Shown piece by piece: positions 12,701 to 24,369 of a DNA stretch of 64,000 nt. The translations under genes and the position numbers were made by a program. The stretch's first letter is position 1, and every line of letters starts with the position of its first letter. The stretch is from Adineta ricciae (lineage: Eukaryota > Rotifera > Eurotatoria > Adinetida > Adinetidae), in the NCBI GenBank assembly GCA_905250025.1, contig CAJNOJ010000022.1, positions 570,311 to 634,310 on the forward strand, read 5' to 3'. Under the pieces are notes generated by a model. It ran no database searches and was not told the DNA's origin. It was given only the letters and a program-made list of their open reading frames with translations.

Positions 12701-15700
12701 ACCTTGGGTGGTTGTTGTAGAACTGCCTGTGCCTTGAGTCGTCGTTGTCGAACTGCCTGTTCCAACAGTGATAGATGATGTAGCTATTTCGGAACCTGTC
12801 ACTGGACCTGTTGTGGTGGAACTGCCGGTACCTTGCGTGATTGTTGTTGAACTACCTGTTCCAAGAGCGATAGACGATGTGGGCATTTCAGAACCTGTCA
12901 CTGGAACTGTTGTGGTGGAACTGCCGGTACCTTGCGTGGTTGTTGTTGAACTGCCTGTTCCAAGAGTAATAGATGATGTGGGTATTTCGGTACCTGTCGC
13001 TGGAACAGAAGTCGTGGAACTACCAGTACCCTGGATGGTTGTTGTTGAACTGCCTGTTCCACGAGTGATGGATGATGTGGGTATTTCGGAACCTGTCACT
13101 GGAACTGTTGTGGTGGAACTGCCGGTACCTTGGGTGGTTGTTGTAGGACTGCCTGTGCCTTGAGTCGTCGTTGTCGAACTACCCGTTCCGAGAGTGATAG
13201 CTGATGTCGGCATTTCAGAACCTGTCACTGTAACTGTAGTGGTGGAACTGCCAGTACCCTGGGTGGTTGTTGTTGAACTGCCTATTCCAAGAGTGATAGA
13301 TGATGTAGGTATTTCGGAACCTGTCACTGTAACTGTTGTGGTTGAACTGCCAGTGCCTTGCGTGATTGTTGTTGAACTGCCTGTTCCAAGAGTAATAGAC
13401 GATGTGGGCATTTCAGAACCTGTCACTGGAACTGTTGTGGTGGAACTGCCTGTACCTTGCGTGATTGTTGTCGAACTGCCTGTTCCGAGAGTGATAGATG
13501 ATGTGGGTATCTCAGAACCTGTCACCGGAACTGTTGTGGTGGAACTGCCAGTGCCTTGTGTGGTCGTTGTGGAACTACCTGTTCCAAGAGTGATAAATGA
13601 TGTGGGTATCTCAGAACCTGTCACCGGAACAGTAGTGGTGGAACTGCCAGTACCTTGGGTGGTTGTTGTCGAACTGCCAGTGCCTTGGGTGGTTGTTGTG
13701 GAATTACCTGTTCCGAGAGTGATAGATGATGTAGGTATTTCGGAACCTGTCACCGGAACAGTAGTGGTGGAACTGCCAGTGCCTTGCGTGATTGTTGTTG
13801 AACTGCCTGTTCCAAGAGTAATAGACGATGTGGGCATTTCAGAACCTGTCACTGTAACTGTTGTGGTGGAACTGCCTGTACCTTGGGTGGTTGTTGTAGA
13901 ACTGCCTGTGTCTTGAGTCGTCGTTGTCGAACTACCCGTTCCGAGAGTGATACCTGATGTCGGCATTTCGGAACCTGTCACTGTAACTGTAGTGGTGGAA
14001 CTGCCAGTACCTTGGGTGGTTGTTGTCGAACTGCCTGTGCCTTGAGTGGTTGTTGTCGAACTGCCTGTTCCAACAGTGATAGATGATGTCGGCATTTCAG
14101 AAGCTGTCACCGGAACAGTAGTGGTGGAACTGCCGGTACCTTGCGTGGTTGTTGTTGAACTGCCTGTTCCAAGAGTGATAGATGTTGTGGGTATCTCAGA
14201 ACCTGTCACCGGAACTGTTGTGGTGGAACTGCCAGTGCCTTGTGTGGTCGTTGTGGAACTACCTGTTCCAAGAGTGATAAATGATGTGGGTATCTCAGAA
14301 CCTGTCACCGGAACAGTAGTGGTGGAACTGCCAGTACCTTGGGTGGTTGTTGTCGAACTGCCAGTGCCTTGGGTGGTTGTTGTGGAATTACCTGTTCCGA
14401 GAGTGATAGATGATGTAGGTATTTCGGAACCTGTCACCGGAACAGTAGTGGTGGAACTGCCAGTGCCTTGCGTGATTGTTGTTGAACTGCCTGTTCCAAG
14501 AGTAATAGACGATGTGGGCATTTCAGAACCTGTCACTGTAACTGTTGTGGTGGAACTGCCTGTACCTTGGGTGGTTGTTGTAGAACTGCCTGTGTCTTGA
14601 GTCGTCGTTGTCGAACTACCCGTTCCGAGAGTGATAGCTGATGTCGGCATTTCAGAACCTGTGGCTGGAACTGTAGTGGTGGAACTGCCAGTGCCTTGGG
14701 TGGTTGTTGTCGAACTGCCTGTGCCTTGAGTGGTTGTTGTCGAACTGCCTGTTCCAACAGTGATAGATGATGTGGGCATTTCAGAACCTGTCACTGTAAC
14801 TGTAGTGGTGGAACTGCCAGTGCCTTGGGTGGTTGTTGTAGAACTGCCTGTGCCTTGAGTCGTCGTTGTTGAACTACCCGTTCCGAGAGTGATAGCTGAT
14901 GTCGGCATTTCAGAACCTGTCACTGTAACTGTAGTCGTGGAACTGCCAGTACCTTGGGTGGTTGTTGCCGAACTGCCAGTGCCTTGAGTCGTTGTTGTGG
15001 AACTACCTGTTCCGAGAGGGATAGATGATGTGGGTATCTCAGAACCTGTCACCGGAACTGTTGTGGTGGAACTGCCTGTACCTTGGGTGGTTGTTGTAGA
15101 ACTGCCTGTGCCTTGAGTCGTCGTTGTTGAACTACCCGTTCCGAGAGTGATAGCTGATGTCGGCATTTCAGAACCTGTCACTGTAACTGTAGTGGTGGAA
15201 CTGCCAGTACCTTGGGTGGTTGTTGTCGAACTGCCTGTGCCTTGAGTCGTCGTTGTTGAACTACCCGTTCCGAGAGTGATAGCTGATGTCGGCATTTCAG
15301 AACCTGTCACTGTAACTGTAGTCGTGGAACTGCCAGTACCTTGGGTGGTTGTTGTTGAACTGCCTGTGCCTTGTGTGGTCGTTGTGGAACTACCTGTTCC
15401 AAGAGCGATAGACGATGTAGGCATTTCAGAACCTGTCACTGGAACTGTTGTGGTGGAACTGCCGGTACCTTGCGTGGTTGTTGTTGAACTGCCTGTTCCA
15501 AGAGTGATAGATGTTGTGGGTATCTCAGAACCTGTCACTGGAACAGTAGTGGCGGAACTGCCAGTACCCTGGATGGTTGTTGCCGAACTGCCAGTGCCTT
15601 GAGTGGTTGTTGTCGAGCTGTCCGCACCGAGGCTGATTGATGATGTAGGTATTTCGGAACCTGTCACTGTGACTGGTGTGGTGGAACTGCCAGTACCCTG

Positions 15701-18026
15701 GGTCATTGTTGTCGAACTACCTGTGCCCAGAGTGATTGATGATGTGGGCATTTCGGTTCCTGTCACTTCGTTGTTGGGTGTTGAGCTTGCGCTACTGAGA
15801 GTGGTGTTTGTAGAGAAGATATCGGTGCCGGTGACTGGCAGTGTCGTGGTTGAAGTGGATGTGTCCAAACTTATGGTCGACGCGGATATGTGGGTGCCTG
15901 TGGGTGAAACCGTGGTTGTGGAGCTGTCGCTAGATGTATCGATGCTAGTAGTGGATGACTGTGTGGCGGTGACTTGTGCGGTTGTTAGAGAAGTGTCAGT
16001 TTCTGTTCCAGCTATGGTTGTTGAAATATCAGCACCTGTCAGTTGTGGTGTGCTTATGGTGGAACTGCCTGTGTCGACGGTTGTTGTAGAGGTTTTTGTG
16101 GTGATGCTTGATGGAGTCGTGTTGAAAGGAGTAGTGCCGGTTAGAGAGGTTTCTGTGATCGTTGTTTCGGTGGTTGTGAGATGTTGCGGGGTGGCGTTTG
16201 TGCTTACAGCTACGGATACCAATGATGTCGTATCGCTGCTGATACTGGTGATAGTTTCAGTGATTTGCGTGGTTATACCGGAAGCACCCGTAGTAGCTGA
16301 AGTGGTAGATGATGGAAAACTGTCGGTAGCTGTTACAGTAGTACTTGAGGTGGGTTCCGTGGTTCCTGTCTGTATGGCTATGCTGGTTGATGTATCGCTT
16401 GGTGAAGTTTCAGTCGTTGATGTTAACGTACTAGTAGTACTAGTTGTGGCGCTGGCGAATGGTGAGGTGATTTGGATGTTAGTAGTCGTTGACGTGTCGG
16501 TCTCCATACTACCTGTTTGCATAACGGTTCCTGTGGATTCAGTTGCAATAGCAGTGGTGGAAGATTCCGAGGTCATGCTGACACTAGTATCTTCAACGAT
16601 CGCAGGCGTTGATCGAACTGTTTCTAGAAGAAGTTGAAAAAGGTCAAATATCTTTTGTGTCATGAACAGATGATGGTTGTTTCATAAGAAAAATAGATTT
16701 TCAAGGTTTGTTATGTTATGCGCATGATGGCTTTAGTGTTTGAAACTTGAAGTGTCTCTTAGAAATAATTATTAACATAGAAGAACAACTGCATGCATGA
16801 GAATAAATTTTGCTTATGTACTCGCATGTTATTATACTCTACGGACAAAATGTGAAAGAAATTATGATAATTTCACACGTACATTTGTGGCAAAGTACTT
16901 TGTTTCTTCTTTTAAGTGGTTTACTCAAGTTCCGGTAAACTTATAATGCGAACACATTCTTTTACTAATCTTACCTTGTGTGACGCCGCTAACTGTTTCA
17001 CTTGTCACTTCTTCAGTTGTAGTCATAGCGATTGATACGGGACTTGCAGTACTTAACTGCGTTAATGTGACTAAATATTATTTATAAATCATAAAGATTA
17101 GAAAAACAAACACTTGACGAATCATACTTGTTTCTTGAGATGAAACCGACGTGCTTACTGAAGTCACATATTCTGACGAACCTATAATACATGACATTGC
17201 TCCAATGAGTATCTAACTTTCATACATACCTGTATTAATCGATGACGACGATACAGTTATTGTCGAAATAGTAGATGCTAAAGAGAAATACACGAATAGA
17301 AATGTTGAATAGATCAATTTCAAAGCTTACTTGATGTTGCTTCTGATGTTTCTTCGGTGGCTGTTCAATAGACAAATAGAAGAAAAACATAAATATTATT
17401 TCAATTGATACATACTGAATCCACTCCCATCAACGGTAACCGCAAGATTTATCAATTGTTTAGCCAATTGATCATCGTCAGCAACTCGGAGAAAACTGCC
17501 GACATCGCCAATATCATCATTCATTACCGACTGTACTGAGGGTGATAATGTGTCAGTCTTCGTATCATCACTGACCTCATTCAACAGTCGTCGATTTCGA
17601 TGATGAAGTGAATAGTTTTCAACTGAATTCATCGTATGATTCAATGCTTCCATGACTGCCATTGTTTTCGTCGTCATTTTCTTCGTTGTATTTTTACATG
17701 GAGTTGTCGATATATTCGATGATGCTTGTTTTTTCCGATTATCAGAGAGCAAAATAAATCCTTCACTAATCGGACTGACTTCTTTCATAGTATCATTCGA
17801 TTTATAATCGCGAACTTCAGAGGAAAGATCAAGATCAGTATTTGGCACAATGACTTCTGATTTCATACAATAAACAACTGGGAGTACTAGAAGCGGATAA
17901 ATGATGACATTTTTTTTTCTTCATTACATCCAAAGAAGGCAATATTCGGCTTTTACCTGAGAGGAAAATAAAAATCCATGGGCAACGCAAAACACTCAAT
18001 TGATGAAATGATTTCCAAGAAAGCAT
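3743..18026 (-). CDS. MUC4-type transmembrane mucin (signal peptide, Ser/Thr array, NIDO, AMOP, VWD, EGF-like, TM)
   Basis: A giant cell-surface mucin, well over 3000 residues, probably forming a glycosylated coat. Exon 1 (17957-18026) joins exon 2 at 17886 in phase to give a hydrophobic signal peptide ending about VLPVVYC. Several small Thr/Ser exons (about 16976-17364) lead into one 5.7 kb repeat exon (10950-16624). Then come a Cys-rich exon (VCGCTNASVSEC), a NIDO domain over about 9.9-10.6 kb (GYITLDKPLY, APFWTNL, EWDKL), an AMOP domain over 9.0-9.6 kb (NPCPCSYSQALSDFRF, DYCC, WCNLYYEIRPASTC), and a VWD domain opening with GGDPHIQT near 8920. EGF-like cysteine exons follow over 5.1-7.3 kb. 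A TM helix lies at about 4390-4460 (WTPIIVGVLAGLAGLFCAV), followed by basic RRRR and an acidic tail (DELDD-like). This domain order is that of vertebrate MUC4. The stop at 3743 is tentative, because a GTAAGAAT donor precedes it and a further exon may exist. Confidence 0.85.
11080..15770 (-). repeat. Mucin tandem-repeat array, 33- and 43-residue units
   Basis: In-frame coding repeats inside the mucin exon. The basic parts are a 10-residue module GTGSSTTTTQ (30 bp) and a 23-residue module starting GTGSSTTTVPVTGSE and ending near MPTSSITL (69 bp). One or two 10-mers before each 23-mer give 99- or 129-bp units, roughly 40 units by estimate. Variation is mainly at a few positions (VPV/VTV, EMP/EIP, SSI/SAI). 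Ser and Thr make up well over half the residues, as in O-glycosylated domains. The plus strand is also open in long pieces (VVVELPVP-type), which is a by-product of the repeat and not a gene. Confidence 0.95.
13500..14634 (-). repeat. Recent 684-bp duplication inside the mucin array
   Basis: A block of about 450 bp starting near 13500 recurs almost unchanged near 14184. The marker tgataaatga occurs at 13591 and again at 14275, an offset of 684 bp (228 codons). The rare variants TSFITL, GTGNSTTTTQ and the QDTGSS module recur in the same order in both copies. This is higher similarity than between ordinary neighbouring units. Confidence 0.8.
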
Positions 18027-19689
18027 GACTTTCGTATATGTTAGTTATCTAAAAATAATCATATCATTCACTAAAGATAGGTTAATGTCGATTCAATGAT
18101 GATGGATTATGTAGAAAAGCAGCTCCTAAATCTAAAATTGTCATGTTTGTACTTTTCGTCTATTCTACTCTTGAAATTGTGTTGAAGAAAATTGACATAA
18201 AATCATCGCAAAGCTTACAAAAACATGTAAGCCTTACTAAGTAGCGCATCACATTAGAGTGTTTTATACAGTATTTTGACAACTCAATCAGGTGTATATA
18301 CATGTCGGCAATCATCAGCAACTTTTGTATGCTTTAATAGAGCGAAAAGAAAAAAAGTCCGAAGAAAAAATCAGCAGGATCCTTTCAGAAGAAAAGAAAG
18401 AGAAATTTTTCAAAGGATTCAACATTATCATTTTTCTGTTTTTCTACCTCTAACTTATACTTACCAAAAAGAGTTCTTGATTAACCAACACGTTGAACTA
18501 ATAACTCGTCTTTCACTGCATTTCTATGGATTTTATTTTCGTTAAATAACCCGAGTTTATTCGCCTACCTGTCCTCATTATTAATCGTGAACGAATATTC
18601 CTCTCTCGTATTAAAAACTCATGAGAAAATCGCGTTCGATTACTTGAAGATGGAAAGAACTTCACCTGCTGTCAAAAACATCAAATAAAATATCCATCGA
18701 TTGAATAAACTAACATTACCTATCAATGATTGATTATTACTAGAAAATATTTTTACCATCCATCTCTGATTTCTTTCTCTCTCTCTTTCTCTTCCTTTGA
18801 TGAAAATAAAAGAACGCTGATTGTGTATTCTTTCTCTCTCAGATCTACCTGTAAGTTTCTTTTATACTTTTTAAATTAATCTCCAGAATTATAAATATGA
18901 CATTCATATTTCACTACGAGAAAGTCTCTTTTCGTATTCGTGTTTGTTGATTTAAATTTCGTTTCTGCCAATCAGATTCGCACTGATTCGCTCAGTGAAA
19001 ACTATGAAATGTGTTAATTTTCTCCATTTATTTACTTGAGATTTGCATAGAAATTTTCATATAATAGTTTAATGATAATATTATACAGAAATAAAATTGA
19101 ATTATGCTCGCATTTACTTCGTAATGCGATTAAACTAAGAAATTTGCAGACGAAATGATTACTTATCAGAAAAGGCAAGATCATAACATTCGATTTGATC
19201 TTTAAGAGGTGCCATTATGTACATAGTTGTCACATAAATGTGTATCAGAAGTTTGTTGGAACTTGTTTTTTTCTCTCATTTATATATGTGCAAATGGAAA
19301 CCGAAAGAGACGAGAAAAACAAGACAGTTTTTATGATTTCAAGTCATAAATCAACGAAACAATTGATCATATTACATATCAAAACCGTTATTTAATCGCG
19401 TCGGAGGGAAAATTAATTAAGTTTTCTATCTCGAATTTCATCGACTGAGATTTTCAAAACATGAAAACTTCCTCCCAAGGCCATCACCTTTCGTCAAATT
19501 AATTTTCTCATCTGCTAATAAATTTGTCCGATGACCTCCAACGACATCGTTCTATCCTGCTCATTGCAAATCATTGGTTGGCCTCCGTCAGGACAAATGA
19601 ATCAGAATGTTTTGTTTCTCTGAAGAAGAGAAAAAAAAAACTGTATATGTTGCAATTCATTATTTGTTACTTTAATCGAAAAGAAAGAA
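18027..19689. other. Intergenic region between divergent mucin and API5 genes
   Basis: Shared upstream region of two divergent genes. It is AT-rich, with a pyrimidine run (CT-rich) near 18768-18795. ORFs here (for example 18276-18545) have low-complexity Lys/Arg or aromatic composition and no family resemblance. No clear TATA box was assigned. Confidence 0.5.
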
Positions 19690-21762
19690 ATGGTCGATCG
19701 TATCTATGATCTATATGCTGTTCTCAATGATAAAAATGGAACAAACAATTCACCGGAAGCACTGAGTGCTTATCAAAATTTGATTGATGCAATGAAACAA
19801 GGTCCACAGGAGAAAAAGTTAGCGTTGCAGTTTATTGGTAAATTTTGTAAAAATTTTCCGGCCGAAATGAACAAAACCGTGGAAGCTGCGATTGATCTTT
19901 GCGAAGATGAAGATATCAATGTAAGAATCATGTGAATATCGAATGAAATGAGATATTTTTCCGATTTAGATTCGTAAAATGGCGATCAAAGAGTTCCCAA
20001 CATTGATTCGAGCATCGACTGATACACTTCAACGTGTAATTGGCATTTTAATTCAATTACTTCAAGCGAATGATACCAGCGAAGTGACACAAGTACAAAA
20101 TTCAATCATGACGATTTTTCATATTAATCCAAAAGGTAAAATTTGTCGAATATATGTACATATATCATTCTTTGCTATGTTAATAGAAACAATTACAGGA
20201 ATTCTTGGTGAAATCCAACGTTCGCAAGAAGATTTACTTCGTAAACGTGCTCTTCGTATGTATTTCATTTTCTGATGAGTCTTTTCTCCAAAAATATGTT
20301 CTTTCTATTTTCAAAGGTTTTGTATGCACACGAATTGCAACATTAGATGAAACGGATATGTCCAAAGACGTCGAAGAGCATTTAATAAAAACATGTAAAG
20401 AAGTAAGGAAGATCTTTAATGAAATAATGCATTTGCAAGAAAGAAACTTGTTTGTTAGATTTCCTCGGCACTCGATGCGGAAGAATTTGTCACAATAATT
20501 AAATTACTCTCAACACTTCGTTCGATGCAAACATTAATCGCACGACAAGAACTTGTCAATTTGATTATAAATCAATGTAACTTAGAACAAGGATGGAATG
20601 TAAGACATTCGCAAGACTTGAAAAGAAATCTTGATAAGTATTTATTGATTGTAGGGTGTCGATGCCGATCGATTGAGTCTTGTTGTTAATTATATGGGTC
20701 ATGCAATGAGTTTACTCTCTGTAAGTGTCATACGAAAGTTGAAGGCATGTGTTTGATCGATAGATTTGTTTAGAAAAATGTTCATTCGACAAAATTTGTG
20801 GTTTTTATGCTTGATTACGTGATTGAACATGTGGATAAATTGGTGCTTTCGTCGGATGATAAACTTGATCTGTTTCGAATTCTTGCTGAAATGTGTCCAT
20901 TTTCGACAGAATTCGATCGACCCAAAGAACGTTTAGCAAAATTATTTAATGTTTTAATGGTAAGATTCGTTGGAAAAAAAAGATTTGAATGAACGTCTCT
21001 CACGAGATTTTCTTTAGACATTTTTACCTGAACCTCCTGTCGAAACAGAAACAATTTCTAATGAAACTACTCCGGATTTTCAATTTTCATTTATTGAATG
21101 TTTAATGTATGCCTTGCACCAATTGTCGAGAAAATATCCCGATTTTCTCATTGCTGAAGAAAATGAAGAACGTGTGAAAGATTTCCGTTTAAGGTAGATG
21201 GTTGGAATTTCATCCGGAAGAGAACTCATTCCGTTCTTGATTTAGATTACGTTACCTTTATCGTGGCGCTTCATCATATACCACTCAATTGAAGAGTTGT
21301 TTGAATGAGAAAATCGAAGGCGATGAACAAGACGAACGAGTAGATTGGAAAACGAAAATTTATCGATTGTTGAAATGTTTTTCTTTGTAGAAAAAATCGC
21401 GACTGATCGCCTATAAAATCTGTTCGAATGTACAAGTTATGATACGTGATTTATGTCGTTCACCGCCATCGTTCAAATCCAATGTGGTTCTCTCATGGAA
21501 AACAAATGTTCGTATTTGTTTTTCATTCTAGAAAAATGAGAAAAATACTTATCGGTTTTCTTTATTCTAGGAAGAATTGAAAAGATCACTTTCCGAAACT
21601 GATGGTGGAACATCAGCAACAAACAAAAATGGCGCCGGAACAAATAATAATGGTAACGCAGGAAACAAACGTGCTCGTCCAGAAAAACAACTCTATCGAC
21701 CTCCAAGTGGTGGCCAAGTCGGTGGACAAAAGAACCGTCGCGGCGGTTATCAACGATACTGA
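19690..21762 (+). CDS. API5: Apoptosis inhibitor 5 (API5/AAC-11)
   Basis: Nuclear HEAT/ARM-repeat protein known in other animals for suppressing E2F1- and acinus-linked cell death. Eleven exons join in frame: about 19690-19920, 19970-20135, 20187-20255, 20317-20402, 20459-20599, 20657 to about 20720, 20774-20959, 21018-21193, 21246-21339, 21391-21507 and 21571-21762. Diagnostic stretches match animal API5: QFIGKFCKNFP, DLCEDEDINIRKMAIKE, KNVHSTKFV, FSFIECLMYALHQLSRK, DLCRSPPSFKS and the C-terminal YRPPSGGQ. The tail is Gly/Arg/Lys-rich with an NKRARPEK nuclear-localisation-like motif and ends in an RGGYQRY-type stretch. The tenth intron (21340-21390) sits inside an otherwise open frame; removing it restores DERKKSRLIAYKI. 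The intron after exon 10 uses an unusual GTTCGT donor. Start chosen at the ATG that opens the conserved N-terminus (MVDRIYDLY). Confidence 0.95.
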
Positions 21763-21966
21763 CAGTTTCCAAACAAACAGCTTTTTCTTGCGTTCGAAAC
21801 CGAGAGATCATGTGTTATTGATGTTTGTGTATTTCCTCAATGAGAAAAAAATAACGTAGCTCTATGTATTTGTTTCTTGTTCTGTTTGCATGCAAATCTA
21901 TGTGGATTTCTCTTGCGGTATTTCTTCTTTCGATCAACTGATTTGTTGTTTTTCTTTTGTTTCACA

Positions 21967-21972
21967 AATAAA
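21967..21972 (+). terminator. AATAAA poly(A) signal, API5
   Basis: Canonical hexamer about 205 nt after the API5 stop codon, in a T-rich 3' UTR. Confidence 0.55.
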
Positions 21973-23007
21973 AAGGTGAAAAAATTACCAGTTCAATCGA
22001 ATGTCATATTCGTATCATTGAATACATCTAACCTTGTCTATAATTAGACCAGCACTCGATGAATACTTCTCATCTGATCATCATTCAACAATGCTACTAT
22101 TCTTATATTGGTAACATATGAAATCACTACTTGAGTCTGATGTAATAGGCACTTGACGAATGCGAAGCGATTCAATGTTATGGAATAGTTCAATTTAATT
22201 GCTTATCGTTTTTGCTATTGACCAGCAATTTTGTATTATTTCCTTTTTATAAAAAAAAAGCCGAACAAAGGTACAGTGGTTGACAGAGAAAGAGAAACGA
22301 CCATTAATATACATACGTGTGATAATCATGAGAACAAACACAACAGTCACAAAGAAAAAAAGAATGCCGACATACATACACACTCACACATAGGCAAAAA
22401 TGTTCATTGGAAACATCGAAAAAGAAGAAGAAGAAAAAAAAATATATATATCGATCTCTAAAGACAAATTATAGTCAGATACGTATGTATGCAGTTGTTT
22501 AATACTTTGATTCTCATGTCAATGCATATAACTCTGTTAACGCAATGACAATGATAGATAGTTGAAAGACATATTTATAGAAATGAGGAACTCGTTCGCT
22601 TTCTCGAAAATCTCAATCGTTGTTTTTATATTCATGTTTCGAAAGAGAAAGAGAGAAGGAAATGTGTGTTTTGTTTCACTGTAGAGATTCGTGTGTCTGA
22701 AGAGAAATGAAATAAAGAGGAGCGTCGAGCACATAGATGGAAAATGTCCGTTCGCGTGTTTTTCGTACATCAATTGTCATTGCTCGTTTTCCAAGATGAT
22801 TTTCGTCCACTGAAAAACGACCGAACAGACGAGAAAGAAATGTTTCGGATGCGTTTTTGAACGCCAATGTGCTTGAGAAGATAAGAAAAGAAGAGGCAGG
22901 AAAGAATGAAATAGATGTGATATGTGTTTACTTGCACATACGCACACATAGCATCGATACAAACAAGAAAATGAACAAAATTGTTAAAAGAGAAATCAGA
23001 TTGAGAA
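21973..23007. other. Intergenic region between convergent API5 and ZNRF
   Basis: Low-complexity AT-rich DNA with purine tracts (about 22260-22450) and a short AT run near 22440. Apparent ORFs on both strands are Lys- or Phe/Ser-rich and without homology that I recognise. It should contain the ZNRF 3' UTR. Confidence 0.5.
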
Positions 23008-23956
23008 TTAATCGCCGGGATGTTCAGGACACGATCGATTGATTCGAAACCAATTGTCAATACAACTAAAAAATATCCAACATTAATATATATCATATTT
23101 ATCTCCTAGACAGAAAACTTTCAAATCCAATCAATTGCAAGAAGTCCTACTAAGCGTTCGATAGGAAAAGTCTTATGTCGATATGAAAATAATAAACGAT
23201 CTATTTGGCTATAGAATATCGATAATCTTTAAGATTGTGTTTCGACTAGTCCCCGAAAGGTCAACATCAATCATAGAAAAGAATAAAATCACGCACCTTT
23301 TATGATAGATGCACAGGCATGGTAGTCGAGCAATTTTCTGTCCTATTAATAAATCATCAAGACAAATGACACATTCGCCTTTATCTTCCGTCAGTGTATC
23401 TTCTAAAAAATATCCAAAGAAAACAAAAAAAAACGAGATTCTCACAAGTTAATTTGTTCAGAGAAATAAACAAACCGTTATAATCTATTCGTGGTTTCGA
23501 TAAACATTTTAGAATATGTTTATCAAATGAATCACTTGGGATTGTTTTATGACACACGGGACAAGAAACGTCACGCAGAGCAATTATGAAATGTTGTAGT
23601 CGCCGATGAGCTTGAGGAGAATCATCTTCTGAACTAGCATCATCCGATTCATGTTCAAGTCCAACATAACGTAATAGGTTCAAATTGAATGCTGTTGTTC
23701 CTAATGGATCGATATTCGTCGATGTCGTACGATGTCGAGTATTAGTTGCAGCGTTACCACCGAATAATCCATGAGAATTGTGATGACCACTACTAGAACG
23801 ATGACGGTATCCAAGCGAATGTTGTTGTTGTTGATGATGATAAGAACGACTTGTACTATTAGTACGTGGATGTGATAAACCGGCAGCAGCGTTCGAAGCA
23901 GCAGCTGTTGATGATGACGATGCCGACGATGGCGGAGTTGTCAGACGGCCACCCAT
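23008..23956 (-). CDS. ZNRF2: ZNRF1/ZNRF2-type E3 ubiquitin ligase
   Basis: Membrane-associated RING ubiquitin ligase of the ZNRF1/2 family. Three exons on the minus strand: 23476-23956, 23297-23402 and 23008-23065. The N-terminus is MGGRL, keeping the Gly2 that is myristoylated in the family, followed by a Ser/His/Gln-rich linker. A C2H-type zinc finger (CPVCHKTIPSDSFDKHILKC) leads into LSKPRIDYN, then the RING: GECVICLDDLL, ARLPCLCIYHKSC. The last exon is short and separated by an intron of about 230 nt. It encodes the second RING half, IDNWFRINRSCPEHPGD, then TAA, matching the family's terminal sequence. The exon 1 donor is GTTTGT. About 177 residues, shorter than vertebrate ZNRF1 (about 227) mainly in the linker. 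I cannot tell the ZNRF1 from the ZNRF2 lineage. Confidence 0.93.
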
Positions 23957-24369
23957 ATGTTTTATGAACGGTAAAAGAATTTCGCGTTATTTATTGAAGA
24001 GAAAAAGAACGATGAAGTAATTTGTTTTAATATAGATAAATAAGATCAACGAATCATAACTATCGGTACATCTAAAGTGAAGCAAAAATCGATTTGTTAC
24101 GAGCGAAAGGTATTATTGACTATCTTAATTACCATCCGGATATCACGTTAAATAAAAGAGAAGGAGAAGAAAAATGACAAACAATCAACAATAAACATCA
24201 TACGTCTGTCCATTCTATACCGACTGAGTATGTGTCGACATCATAACTGCATTTTCATTGGTTGATTTATTAAAGTTACGAACGTACGTTTCTTTCCTCT
24301 TGCCAAGACAAGCCCCTCGGGTTCAGTCCGAATCTGAATTTAAGTCAAGACCGTTTAATCTCTAATCAT
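23957..24369. other. Divergent promoter region of ZNRF and the alpha/beta hydrolase
   Basis: About 410 bp between two divergent start codons. Nothing beyond AT-rich sequence is identifiable. A pyrimidine-rich stretch near 24290 precedes the plus-strand gene. Confidence 0.4.

Noticed and set aside
11001..16637. Long plus-strand ORFs (up to 344 codons) rich in VVVELPVP-type repeats opposite the mucin
   Set aside because: They are exact antisense shadows of the Ser/Thr array; the periodic sequence keeps that frame open. They have no signal peptide, no introns and no independent conservation.
18276..18545. 89-codon plus-strand ORF upstream of API5
   Set aside because: Lys/Arg-rich then aromatic-rich composition typical of chance ORFs; no conserved motif.
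21340..21390. In-frame stop in API5 suggesting a pseudogene
   Set aside because: The stop lies in a 51-nt GTAGAT...TTGTAG intron. Removing it restores the conserved DERKKSRLIAYKI sequence.
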